The translations under genes were made by a program, and so were the position numbers. This document shows positions 24,770-33,371 of a stretch of DNA of 64,000 nt, piece after piece (positions within the stretch are counted from its first letter, which is position 1; each line of letters begins with the position of its first letter). Under the pieces are notes generated by a model. It was not told the DNA's origin, ran no database searches, and saw nothing but the letters and a program-made list of their open reading frames with translations. The DNA is from Saprospiraceae bacterium (GTDB lineage: Bacteria; Bacteroidota; Bacteroidia; Chitinophagales; Saprospiraceae), in contig JADJLQ010000001.1 in NCBI GenBank assembly GCA_016709995.1, positions 282,001 to 346,000 of the forward strand. Direction: 5' to 3'.

Positions 24770-26026
24770 ATGCCTTATTTATTTACTTCTGAGTCTGTTT
24801 CGGAAGGACATCCTGATAAAGTAGCAGACCAAATCTCAGATGCACTGATAGATCATTTTTTGGCTTTCGACGCAGATTCTAAAGTAGCTTGTGAAACTTT
24901 AGTCACTACAGGCCAGGTGGTTCTGGCCGGTGAGGTCAAGTCCAAAACCTATCTTGATGTGCAGGAGATAGCTCGTGAAGTGATCCGGAAAATTGGATAC
25001 ACCAAGAGTGAATACATGTTTGAAGCCAATTCTTGTGGCATTTTTTCAGCCATCCACGAGCAATCAGCAGATATCAACCGTGGGGTCGATAAAAAGGACC
25101 GCGAAGACCAGGGAGCCGGTGACCAGGGCATGATGTTTGGATATGCCAGTAGGGAGACTGAAGATTATATGCCTCTGCCTTTGTATCTCGCTCATAATTT
25201 ATTGATCGAACTCGCTGCCCTCAGGAGAGAAAACAAACAGATGAAGTACCTCCGTCCGGATGCCAAAAGCCAGGTCACTATTGAGTATAATGATCAAAAT
25301 AAACCGATACGCATCGACGCTATCGTCATCTCCACACAGCACGATGATTTCGGCACAGATGAGGAAATGAGCAAAAAGATCTACAAGGATATGACCGAAA
25401 TCCTGGTTCCCAGGTTGAAGAAAAAAATGACTCCTGAGATTCAAAAGCTATTTACCAATAAGATTCACTATCATATCAATCCAACCGGCAAATTTGTGAT
25501 CGGTGGACCTCATGGAGATACCGGATTGACAGGTCGAAAAATCATTGTCGATACTTATGGGGGTAAAGGTGCCCATGGAGGAGGTGCTTTTTCGGGCAAA
25601 GATCCTTCCAAAGTAGATCGATCTGCTGCTTATGCTACCCGCCATATCGCCAAAAATTTGGTGGCTGCAGGTGTTTGCGACGAAGTCCTGGTACAAGTAT
25701 CCTATGCCATCGGTGTCGCCCAACCTATGGGTCTTTATGTCAACACATATGGTACAGCGCACGTGGATATGTCAGACGGTGATATCGCAGACAAAGTTTC
25801 CACTTTATTTGATATGCGTCCTTATGCGATAGAAAAGCGGCTCAAGCTGCGTAATCCCATCTATAGTGAGACTGCGTCCTATGGACATATGGGCCGCAAA
25901 CCTCAGATTGTCGAAAAAACTTTCAAATCTCCCGATGGAAAAACTAAAAAAATGAAAGTCGAACTATTTACCTGGGAAAAACTCGACAAAGTCAAAGACA
26001 TTAAAAAAGCTTTCGGCATAAAATAA
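24770..26026 (+). CDS. metK: S-adenosylmethionine synthetase
   Basis: Cytosolic enzyme making S-adenosylmethionine from methionine and ATP (418 aa, normal for Bacteroidota). Landmarks: S-E-G-H-P-D-K-V-A-D-Q-I-S-D (11-24) with His14 and Asp16, G-A-G-D-Q-G-M-M-F-G-Y-A, the P-loop-like G-G-P-x-G-D-x-G-L-T-G-R-K and G-G-G-A-F-S-G-K-D-x-x-K-V-D-R-S-A. It has its own promoter and a downstream hairpin. AhcY, also in this window, completes part of the methyl cycle. Confidence 0.98.
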   Translation: MPYLFTSESVSEGHPDKVADQISDALIDHFLAFDADSKVACETLVTTGQVVLAGEVKSKTYLDVQEIAREVIRKIGYTKSEYMFEANSCGIFSAIHEQSADINRGVDKKDREDQGAGDQGMMFGYASRETEDYMPLPLYLAHNLLIELAALRRENKQMKYLRPDAKSQVTIEYNDQNKPIRIDAIVISTQHDDFGTDEEMSKKIYKDMTEILVPRLKKKMTPEIQKLFTNKIHYHINPTGKFVIGGPHGDTGLTGRKIIVDTYGGKGAHGGGAFSGKDPSKVDRSAAYATRHIAKNLVAAGVCDEVLVQVSYAIGVAQPMGLYVNTYGTAHVDMSDGDIADKVSTLFDMRPYAIEKRLKLRNPIYSETASYGHMGRKPQIVEKTFKSPDGKTKKMKVELFTWEKLDKVKDIKKAFGIK

Positions 26027-26045
26027 AATTATCTCCCATTCAATA

Positions 26046-26087
26046 GGCAAAAAAAAGAGGGTCGCATTCAGTTGTTGCCCCTTTTTT
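26046..26087 (+). terminator. Probable terminator after metK
   Basis: An A-run with GAGGG and a downstream CCCC followed by six T frame a 16-base loop about 20-40 bases after the metK stop. The stem has one mismatch and one G-U pair, so it is likely but not strong. Confidence 0.45.
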
Positions 26088-26214
26088 GTATCTATATTCC
26101 TTTTTACGAATGTAGGATTTGCAGATTAGGCCAACACTGAGTGGCCTGCCCGGGTCTTCCGATGCTCATTGTATCGAAATAAAACAGATATAAAAAAAAT
26201 ATATTCATACGGTT

Positions 26215-26240
26215 TCCCATCACCCATCTTCGTACTTTTG
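26215..26240 (+). promoter_or_regulatory. Bacteroidota -7 element for gcvP
   Basis: TACTTTTG at 26233-26240 is an exact TAnnTTTG match, 25 bases before the gcvP ATG. The region about 18 bases upstream is T-rich but has no clear TTTG. Confidence 0.5.
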
Positions 26241-26265
26241 CATCCGAAATCATTAAATCGATAGT

Positions 26266-29115
26266 ATGTCCCATCCTCATCAGTTTGAATCAAGACACCT
26301 GGGCAATGATGCTGCTGCCGTAAGTCAAATGTTAGAAGTCATCGGAGCGGCCAGCCTGGACCAATTGATAGACGAGACCATTCCTGACAGTATCCGGATG
26401 CATGGTGCCCTGGACATCCCTGAAGCGATGGACGAGCAGGCATATCTGAGACATATCAGTTCGATTTCCCGCAAAAACAAGACTTTTAGGTCTTATATCG
26501 GCCAGGGGTATTACGGGACATTTACTCCTTCGCCCATTCTGCGCAATATCTTCCAAAATCCGGGTTGGTACACCCAGTATACCCCTTATCAGGCTGAGAT
26601 CGCCCAAGGCCGCTTAGAAGCCTTGCTCAATTTTCAGACTATGGTAGCCGACCTCACCAGTCTGCCGATCGCCAATGCCTCCCTCCTGGATGAAGGTACT
26701 GCTGCTGCAGAAGCCATGATCCTCTTCTACAACCTGGCCAATAAATCTGACGGCGATCATAAACACAAGTTTTTTGTTAGCGATAAGGTATATATCCAGA
26801 CGATAGATGTGTTGAAAACCCGGGCGCATGCCTTGGGTATAGATCTGATTATCGCGCCGGTAGATCAGTTAGATTACAATGACACTGCTTTATTTGGAGT
26901 CCTGCTGCAATATCCGGACAGCGAGGGGAAAGTAGAAAACTATGCTGCCATATGTGATGCTGCACACAGTCATAATATATATGTATGTGTGGCCTCCGAT
27001 TTATTAGCCCTGACCTTACTGACACCTCCTGGCGAATGGGGTGCAGATGTAGTGGTTGGTAATGCGCAGCGTTTTGGTGTGCCCATGGGTTATGGCGGTC
27101 CGCACGCAGCTTTTCTATCCTGCAAAGAAGATTTTAAGCGAAACATACCCGGTCGGATCATCGGCCTCAGTATAGACCAATACAATCAGCCGGCTCTACG
27201 CATGGCACTTCAAACTCGTGAACAGCATATCAAACGCGAAAAAGCCACCAGCAATATCTGCACAGCTCAAGCCCTCCTGGCCATCATGAGTGGAATGTAT
27301 GCGGTCTACAATGGCCCGGACGGACTCAGGGCCATCGCCGGAAAAGTACATGCCTTTGCCAAGCGCCTGGCTTATGACCTGCAACAGGCTGGATACCAGG
27401 TAGTGCATCAATCGTTTTTTGACACAGTCACCCTGATGGCAGATGCCGATCAGACAACCTTGATCAGGCAAAAGGCTTTGGACAAAGGCGTCAATTTTTA
27501 TTACTCTGGAGGACACATTCAGATATCCCTGGACGAAACGGTATCGGAGGATGACTTCAAAAGCATCGCAGACATTTTTGGCATCAGTGATTCCAACCAT
27601 CTTTTGGATGACAATATTCCCCATCACCTTAAAAGGACTTCTGCTTATTTGACCCATCCGGTATTTCACAGGCACCGGTCTGAAACTGCTTTGATGCGAT
27701 ATATTAAAAGCCTCGAAAACAAAGATATCTCTCTGGTCCACTCTATGATCTCCCTGGGTTCTTGTACGATGAAGCTCAATGCGGTCTCCGAGCTCCTGCC
27801 GGTATCCTGGGAGGCATTTGCCAATATACATCCTTTTGTTCCTGCAGATCAGGCGCTTGGGTACAAGTATATTTTCGATCTCCTTGAAAAATGGTTGTGT
27901 ACTATTACTGGTATGGCGGCTTGTTCTTTACAGCCCAATAGTGGTGCACAGGGTGAATATGCAGGCTTACTCACGATAGCGGCTTATCATGCTGCCCGAC
28001 ATCAACCAAATAGAAAAATCGCCCTTATACCAGAGTCTGCCCATGGTACCAATCCTGCCAGCGCCGTTATGGCCGGTATGAAAGTAGTCGTCACCAGGAC
28101 AGATGAGAAAGGCAATATTGATCTTGAAGATCTGGTCCGGCAGGCCGATTTGCATCGGGATGATCTGTCCTGTCTGATGGTCACCTACCCATCCACACAC
28201 GGGGTATTCGAGACTCAGATTAAAGAAATATGTCAGATCATCCATGACCGGGGAGGACTGGTCTACATGGATGGCGCCAATATGAATGCCCAGGTCGGGC
28301 TGACCAGTCCGGGATTGATCAATGCCGATGTATGTCACCTTAATCTGCACAAGACTTTTGCCATCCCGCATGGAGGAGGAGGACCGGGTATGGGGCCTAT
28401 CTGTGTCAATGACAAATTGGCACCTTTCTTACCGGGTCATGCTTTGGTAGATCTGCATCATTCTCAAGCGATCCATGCTGTGAGTAGCGCTCCTTGGGGC
28501 AGTGCCAGCATATTACTGATCTCTTATGGATATATTGCTATGCTGGGTCATTCCGGTCTCGTCCAGGCCACCCGACATGCTATATTGAATGCCAATTATA
28601 TGAAAGCCAGGCTTCAAAATCAATTCCAGGTGCTTTACAGTGGCGTCAAAGGCCGTGCCGCCCATGAGTTTATTTTGGATCTCAGACCATTCAAAGGCGT
28701 TGGCATCTCAGCGGAGGATGTTTCAAAAAGATTGATGGATTATGGTTTTCATGCACCTACTGTCTCTTTTCCCGTAGCAGGCACCATCATGGTAGAGCCT
28801 ACGGAGTCAGAAAACAAAGCCGAATTAGATAAGTTTTGCGATGCCATGCTGCAGATCAAAGTCGAGATCGATGAGATCGCCGGAGGCGAAGCCCATCCTA
28901 CGGACAATGTCCTCAAGAATGCACCCCATACCTGCCAGCACGTGGCCAGTGATGAGTGGTCACATGCCTACTCCAGGTCCAAAGCAGCTTTTCCACTGGA
29001 CTACCTTCGTGAGACAAAAATCTGGCCCAGTGTAAGTAGAGTTAATAATGCTTTTGGTGATAGGAACCTGGTATGCACTTGTCCTCCGGTGGCGAGTTAT
29101 ATGGCAGAAGGGTAG
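26266..29115 (+). CDS. gcvP: Glycine dehydrogenase (decarboxylating), P-protein
   Basis: P-protein of the glycine cleavage system: it decarboxylates glycine using PLP and passes the aminomethyl group to the H-protein. The 949-aa length is that of the fused single-chain form. The N-terminal half has G-Q-G-Y-Y-G-T and the A-S-L-L-D-E-G-T-A-A-A-E-A-M segment. The C-terminal half holds the PLP lysine K696 in N-L-H-K-T-F-A-I-P-H-G-G-G-G-P-G. The gcvT and gcvH genes are not nearby, which is common in Bacteroidota. It has its own promoter. Confidence 0.97.
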   Translation: MSHPHQFESRHLGNDAAAVSQMLEVIGAASLDQLIDETIPDSIRMHGALDIPEAMDEQAYLRHISSISRKNKTFRSYIGQGYYGTFTPSPILRNIFQNPGWYTQYTPYQAEIAQGRLEALLNFQTMVADLTSLPIANASLLDEGTAAAEAMILFYNLANKSDGDHKHKFFVSDKVYIQTIDVLKTRAHALGIDLIIAPVDQLDYNDTALFGVLLQYPDSEGKVENYAAICDAAHSHNIYVCVASDLLALTLLTPPGEWGADVVVGNAQRFGVPMGYGGPHAAFLSCKEDFKRNIPGRIIGLSIDQYNQPALRMALQTREQHIKREKATSNICTAQALLAIMSGMYAVYNGPDGLRAIAGKVHAFAKRLAYDLQQAGYQVVHQSFFDTVTLMADADQTTLIRQKALDKGVNFYYSGGHIQISLDETVSEDDFKSIADIFGISDSNHLLDDNIPHHLKRTSAYLTHPVFHRHRSETALMRYIKSLENKDISLVHSMISLGSCTMKLNAVSELLPVSWEAFANIHPFVPADQALGYKYIFDLLEKWLCTITGMAACSLQPNSGAQGEYAGLLTIAAYHAARHQPNRKIALIPESAHGTNPASAVMAGMKVVVTRTDEKGNIDLEDLVRQADLHRDDLSCLMVTYPSTHGVFETQIKEICQIIHDRGGLVYMDGANMNAQVGLTSPGLINADVCHLNLHKTFAIPHGGGGPGMGPICVNDKLAPFLPGHALVDLHHSQAIHAVSSAPWGSASILLISYGYIAMLGHSGLVQATRHAILNANYMKARLQNQFQVLYSGVKGRAAHEFILDLRPFKGVGISAEDVSKRLMDYGFHAPTVSFPVAGTIMVEPTESENKAELDKFCDAMLQIKVEIDEIAGGEAHPTDNVLKNAPHTCQHVASDEWSHAYSRSKAAFPLDYLRETKIWPSVSRVNNAFGDRNLVCTCPPVASYMAEG

Positions 29116-29384
29116 TGGCGGATGTTCTGCCGGATATTATTTGGTATGAATGCCAGACTTTAAGACATTCCTGCTTATCATTTTATGGATAAATGGTAGC
29201 ATTGGGTTATATGCTCTCCCCAACTACCGAAATCTAATATTCAAATTTTTACTCAAATAAATTATGCTTAGCAAGTCCTTTAGATTCAATGGGTATTATT
29301 AATTTTAGGAGGATAAAGTGATGTTTAAGCATTAGGCATTTGTAAGCAATGATGTTGTAGGGCATTAAACTAAAAAAAAGTGAA

Positions 29385-31118
29385 ATGATAAAACACTTAT
29401 GGCAATTAACAATAGTATTAATGTTATTAAGCTGTTCAAATCAGCAGAAAAAAGTAGTTGATACTTCAATAAAAAATGACACTTGGTGGAAAGAAGGTAT
29501 TCTTTACCAAATATATCCCCAAAGTTTTAAGGATACTGATGGCGATGGTTTTGGTGATTTTAAAGGGGTGGTAGAGAAATTGGACTATATTCAAAGCCTT
29601 GGTGTTTCTATAGTTTGGATGAATCCTTTTTTCGAGTCTCCCTTAGTAGACAATGGATATGATGTAAGTGATTATAGGGCCATATTACCAAGATATGGGA
29701 CTATGGCAGATTTTCAACAAATGTTGGATGGCTTGCATGAGCGTGGAATTAAGTTTGTGTTGGATGTTGTAGTCAATCACAGTAGCAATGAACACGCGTG
29801 GTTTAAACAATCCCGTAGCTCAAGGGATAATCCTTATCGGAATTATTACCATTGGTGGCCAGCAGAAAAAGGCAAACCTCCTTTTAGATATAGTCTTTTC
29901 GACCCCGAAGGCGGATGGGACTATGATTCAACTACTAATGCTTATTACCTCCACACTTTTGCAGAACAACAACCTGACTTGAATTGGGAGAACCCAAAAT
30001 TACGCCAAGAAGTTTATGATATTATGAGGTTTTGGGCAGAAAAAGGAGTAGATGGATTCCGGATGGATGCTTTTCAATTTGCTAGTAAAGACACCACGTA
30101 CCCCGAATTTCCTGAAGGACATGAAAAAGAATTTATTAAATGGTATGGCCTGCGTCCCCAACTGCACGAATACCTAAAGGAAATGTATAAAGAAATTATT
30201 GAGCCATATCATGTTTTTGCAGTTGCGGAAGGTGCAGGTAGCACTTTTCAAGATGCACATGACCTGGTAGATGAATATCGCAATGAACTTCAGATCGCTT
30301 ATCATTTTGAATCAGTAGATATGTCAAGAACTCCCAAAGGTTACAAATTAGCCGAATTTAAAGAAGTGTTCAGCCGTTGGGATAGTGCATTTGCTGAGAA
30401 AGGCTGGATAGCGATTTTTCTATCCAATCATGACAATGCTCGCCTGGTCAACCGATTTGGAAATCCCAGTCCTGAATGTAGGATTGCCTCTACTCAAATG
30501 CTAAATACTTTTTTGCTTAGTATGAGAGGCACGCCTTACACTTATTATGGTGATGAACTGGGTATGACTAATATTGACATGCCGACAATAGCAGAATATG
30601 ATGACATTGAAGCCCTAGGGAAATACAAAACTGCCTTAGCTGCTAATGAGGATATGGTAGAATTCATGAAAGTGCTTAATTATAGTTCTCGTGAAAATGG
30701 TCGTACACCAATGCAATGGAATGAGTCTGAAAATGCTGGATTTACGACAGGTGTTCCATGGAAAAAAGTCAATGAAAATTTTAAGGATATCAATGTAACT
30801 GCCCAAAATAAAGACCCAAACAGCATACTTAACCACTTCCGAAAAATGGCAAATGTAAGAAGAAACAATCCTGTCTTGATTTACGGCCAGTACGAAGTGC
30901 TTCAAAAAGAGCACCCAAAAATTTATGCCTTCACCCGAGAGTTAGCGAATGTTAAGATGCTTGTTTTGCTCAATTTTTCGCCAGAAAAAGCAACTATTAA
31001 TCTTCACGAAATTGCTTATATTCAAGATACGATTATTAATAACTATGATACTTTTATAAGAGAGTTCACCACCGCTAATCTGTTGCCTTATCAAGCAGTA
31101 ATATTTAAAATTAAATAG
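29385..31118 (+). CDS. GH13 alpha-glucosidase-type lipoprotein
   Basis: A 577-aa exported lipoprotein (lipobox L-L-S-C, Cys17) with a complete GH13 fold like oligo-1,6-glucosidase or alpha-glucosidase. It opens with W-W-K-E-G-I-L-Y-Q-I-Y-P-Q-S-F. The calcium loop is D-T-D-G-D-G-x-G-D. Region I is D-V-V-V-N-H-S-S. The catalytic triad is D228 (G-F-R-M-D-A-F), E282 (A-V-A-E-G) and D350 (S-N-H-D-N-A-R). The anchored location suggests it trims alpha-glucans at the cell surface or in the periplasm. No SusCD partner adjoins it, and base composition is more AT-rich than in the genes to the left. Confidence 0.93.
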   Translation: MIKHLWQLTIVLMLLSCSNQQKKVVDTSIKNDTWWKEGILYQIYPQSFKDTDGDGFGDFKGVVEKLDYIQSLGVSIVWMNPFFESPLVDNGYDVSDYRAILPRYGTMADFQQMLDGLHERGIKFVLDVVVNHSSNEHAWFKQSRSSRDNPYRNYYHWWPAEKGKPPFRYSLFDPEGGWDYDSTTNAYYLHTFAEQQPDLNWENPKLRQEVYDIMRFWAEKGVDGFRMDAFQFASKDTTYPEFPEGHEKEFIKWYGLRPQLHEYLKEMYKEIIEPYHVFAVAEGAGSTFQDAHDLVDEYRNELQIAYHFESVDMSRTPKGYKLAEFKEVFSRWDSAFAEKGWIAIFLSNHDNARLVNRFGNPSPECRIASTQMLNTFLLSMRGTPYTYYGDELGMTNIDMPTIAEYDDIEALGKYKTALAANEDMVEFMKVLNYSSRENGRTPMQWNESENAGFTTGVPWKKVNENFKDINVTAQNKDPNSILNHFRKMANVRRNNPVLIYGQYEVLQKEHPKIYAFTRELANVKMLVLLNFSPEKATINLHEIAYIQDTIINNYDTFIREFTTANLLPYQAVIFKIK

Positions 31119-31169
31119 AAATAGTAAGTGCCTTGCAATAAAAGCTACCAAAAACTTAGCAGCTACAAG

Positions 31170-31199
31170 CAGTTATGCCATGTTTTAAATCATTAGCGG
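31170..31199 (+). repeat. Left copy of a ~30-bp inverted repeat flanking the DHFR-like gene
   Basis: This 30-base segment starts CAGTTATGC and ends TTAGCGG. The reverse complement of 31854-31882 starts and ends with the same bases. The middle parts differ. Paired ends around one small gene resemble a cassette boundary. Confidence 0.45.
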
Positions 31200-31252
31200 T
31201 CATTGCAATAAGACATCAATCAATCAAAGAGAACAATTTAAAATAGAACTAT

Positions 31253-31846
31253 ATGGGGAAAATAATTTCATTTATGCACATCTCGCTTGACGGATTTGTA
31301 TCTGGACTGAACGGAGAAATGAATTGGATTAAAGTTGACGAGGAAATATTTGATCATGTTGGTAAGCGGATAAGTGAATGCGACACAGCATTATATGGAC
31401 GCGTAACGTATCAGATGATGGAAAATTACTGGCCTTCTGCAGCGGACAAACCGAACGCGACCAGGCACGACATTGAACATTCCAAGTGGTACAGCAAAGT
31501 GCACAAAGTTGTATTGTCAAAATCTATGAAAGACGATGGCCTTCCTGCCGGCCATCCAGGTTTAAATAACACAAAAATTATTAACGACAACCTTTCAGAC
31601 ATAATAACTGAAATAAAAGAACAGGCAGGAACAGACATCTTGCTGTTTGGTAGCCCGACGGCAACACACTCACTTATGCAACTGAACTTAATCGACGGCT
31701 ACTGGTTATTCGTCAATCCAATTATTCTTGGACGAGGCATTTCATTGTTTGTAGATATTAAAGACAAGATAAAACTAAAGTTATTGAATACTCGACAATT
31801 TACCAGCGGGGTAACTGAGCTGGATTATATAGTGGACAGGCTATAA
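31253..31846 (+). CDS. Dihydrofolate reductase family (RibD C-terminal domain) protein
   Basis: A 197-aa stand-alone RibD_C/DHFR-fold reductase, like the YwjB/YyaP group. Features: a start I-I-S-F-M-H-I-S-L-D-G-F-V, D-T-A-L-Y-G-R-V-T-Y-Q-M-M, the substrate-loop S-K-S-M region, and D-I-L-L-F-G-S-P-T-A-T-H-S-L as the nucleotide-binding turn, followed by N-P-I-I-L-G-R-G. Its true substrate is unknown; such proteins are often mobile or acquired genes. Inverted ~30-bp repeats (31170-31199 and 31854-31882) enclose it. It lies 2.5 kb from ribA but is separated by unrelated genes, so riboflavin synthesis is not implied. Confidence 0.9.
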   Translation: MGKIISFMHISLDGFVSGLNGEMNWIKVDEEIFDHVGKRISECDTALYGRVTYQMMENYWPSAADKPNATRHDIEHSKWYSKVHKVVLSKSMKDDGLPAGHPGLNNTKIINDNLSDIITEIKEQAGTDILLFGSPTATHSLMQLNLIDGYWLFVNPIILGRGISLFVDIKDKIKLKLLNTRQFTSGVTELDYIVDRL

Positions 31847-31853
31847 GAAATAG

Positions 31854-31882
31854 CCGCTAACTAAGGCTATACAGCATAACTG
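31854..31882 (-). repeat. Right copy of the inverted repeat flanking the DHFR-like gene
   Basis: A 29-base segment whose reverse complement shares its outer 9 and 7 bases with 31170-31199. The hexamers GGCTAT (31839-31844), ATAGCC (31850-31855) and GGCTAT (31865-31870) alternate here and could form two competing hairpins just after the stop codon. Confidence 0.45.
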
Positions 31883-31908
31883 GGGTTCTGTGTAAATTTA
31901 TGTTGCCC

Positions 31909-32103
31909 TTAAAACTCAGCCATGTTTCGTACATCACCTTTGATGCCATTTTAAGGAATCGAACACTGCACGGTTTCAAATCGGCCTAGAAAATCTCCCA
32001 CCATCGGTGAATTTTTATCCCGAAAAATCCAAGGGTCCAAGCTATCACGCTCTACTTTATTGAAATTGTTTGAATCTACATCACGTAATCTTAAATCAGT
32101 CAC
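31909..32103 (-). pseudogene. Possible C-terminal remnant of an unrecognised gene
   Basis: On the minus strand a GTG at 32103 opens a 50-codon frame rich in ordinary protein-like sequence (S-L-D-P-W-I-F-R-D-K-N-S-P-M-V, then G-D-F-L-G-R-F-E-T-V). It is broken by one TAA (31951-31953) and then continues in the same frame for 13 codons to another stop. I do not recognise the family. It may be a decayed gene end left by an insertion, or chance. Confidence 0.25.
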
Positions 32104-32131
32104 TCATAATATTAACTAAGCTTTTGGTGAC

Positions 32132-32210
32132 TTTACAAACGTTTTACATGTTTTTTACAGCTTTTTACAACTTAAAAGCTGTTGGACAACTGACCACCAG
32201 TAACTTTACA
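32132..32210 (+). promoter_or_regulatory. Helically phased TTTACA direct repeats, possible OmpR/PhoB-family operator
   Basis: TTTACA occurs at 32132, 32143, 32154, 32164 and 32205. The first four are spaced 11, 11 and 10 bases, and the fifth is 41 bases on, about four helical turns. Six-base direct repeats with 4-5 base spacers are the classic site of OmpR/PhoB-type response regulators (Bacillus PhoP binds repeated TT-x-ACA). They lie 29-107 bases before the Asp-box gene at 32239. The regulator is not in this window. Confidence 0.45.
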
Positions 32211-32238
32211 GTACTTTTTCACCAAACCAATTACCGCC

Positions 32239-33252
32239 ATGAAAATATTTAGTCTGACTTTTTTACTCCTTCTTCTATTCCCCTTTGCCAGTGAGGTGGC
32301 AGTAGAATTTCCAGCATTATCTCCAATCGTGGATAGTCCGCAAAAGCTAAATTGGAATAAACCGGGGGTGGTAAACATTGTTTTTAAATCTACTGATGGG
32401 GGCCAAACATGGCAGGACATTAGCCGGGGACTTCCCGAAAATTTGCAAGCAGAGGACATCCGGAGAGATGGTTTCTTTGCAAATGAAAGTGGGCTCTATG
32501 TACGTACTGAAAATGGGATATATCACAGTAAACCAACTGCTACAGGCTCTTTTTGGGAAAAAGAGATTTTCCCTGACAAACTAGGCAGCATAGCGCCTGT
32601 TAAGAAGGGGATATTAGCGTACAATGACTATGGCCAATTTTTACAAAAACTAAATGCAACGGGTGATTGGTCGCCTATCTACTCGAATTTTAAAGAAAAA
32701 GAGGTGCTCACAGTTTTTGAATCCGCTGGAGGCACCGCTTTCATCGGCTCCAACCACGGTCTATTTAAATCCATAAACAGTGGAAAAACTTGGAAGCAAG
32801 TCTATACTGGAGGCTGGGTAATGAAGTTGGTAGAGTCAAATGGTGTACTTTTAGCGACCAGCCTCAACGGGATACTACGGTCGGCCGATCAAGGAGAAAG
32901 CTGGGATTGTGTAATTAATGAGGGTGGCGTGGGCATCGCTGTAGAATGCATCAATGGCGGATTTGCGGCAATCACATACAATACAAAGTCGATGACCAGA
33001 AGAGTGCGAACATCTTACGATGGCGGTAAAATCTGGCAGCCTATAGATGGTGACCTTCCGGCAAGCCTATCCATTAACTCCATTATTCAAGTTGGTGAAT
33101 TCTTTTTTTGTGGTCATCCTGCCGGCATCTTTAGATCTTCAGACAAAGGAAAAACATGGAAACTGTTACTTCCTTCTATCGAAAATAAGATCTTCAATTT
33201 ATTTGTTTCAGGTAATGTGATTTATGCCCTACCCAGAAATGGGGGGTGTTGA
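32239..33252 (+). CDS. Secreted Asp-box (BNR) propeller protein
   Basis: A 337-aa exported protein with a cleavable signal (about residues 1-18) and a sialidase/sortilin-like beta propeller. Asp-box repeats S-x-D-G-G-x-T-W are visible (K-S-T-D-G-G-Q-T-W, K-S-I-N-S-G-K-T-W, R-S-A-D-Q-G-E-S-W, T-S-Y-D-G-G-K-I-W, R-S-S-D-K-G-K-T-W). No sialidase arginine triad could be assigned, so catalysis is not claimed. The phased TTTACA repeats upstream suggest dedicated regulation. The following gene, on the same strand, encodes another secreted protein. Confidence 0.8.
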   Translation: MKIFSLTFLLLLLFPFASEVAVEFPALSPIVDSPQKLNWNKPGVVNIVFKSTDGGQTWQDISRGLPENLQAEDIRRDGFFANESGLYVRTENGIYHSKPTATGSFWEKEIFPDKLGSIAPVKKGILAYNDYGQFLQKLNATGDWSPIYSNFKEKEVLTVFESAGGTAFIGSNHGLFKSINSGKTWKQVYTGGWVMKLVESNGVLLATSLNGILRSADQGESWDCVINEGGVGIAVECINGGFAAITYNTKSMTRRVRTSYDGGKIWQPIDGDLPASLSINSIIQVGEFFFCGHPAGIFRSSDKGKTWKLLLPSIENKIFNLFVSGNVIYALPRNGGC

Positions 33253-33371
33253 AGCATTCAGATTTGCTATCATTCTGGTGGTTGAAAGATTCCCTTTTCT
33301 CCACATTGTCCTTTTCCAATGGTAAATTCATCTAAAGAATTACTTTTAAAATTTTTAAATGCACTGTAAAC

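Larger units (their letters stand above)
31847..32238. other. Intergenic region with cassette-like end, gene remnant and phased repeats
   Basis: This 392-base gap holds the right inverted-repeat copy (31854-31882), a possible minus-strand gene remnant (31909-32103) and a series of TTTACA repeats (32132-32210). These are described in their own entries. Confidence 0.6.

Noticed and set aside
27196..27831. 211-codon minus-strand frame inside gcvP
   Set aside because: It lies wholly within the strongly conserved gcvP coding sequence and encodes no recognisable family; a shadow frame.
29307..29335. Perfect AGGAGG followed eight bases later by ATG
   Set aside because: The frame has only four codons before a stop, and Bacteroidota rarely rely on this signal; taken as chance.
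31253..31846. DHFR-like gene as a riboflavin (RibD) partner of ribA
   Set aside because: It lacks the deaminase domain, is 2.5 kb away across unrelated genes, and has cassette-like flanks.
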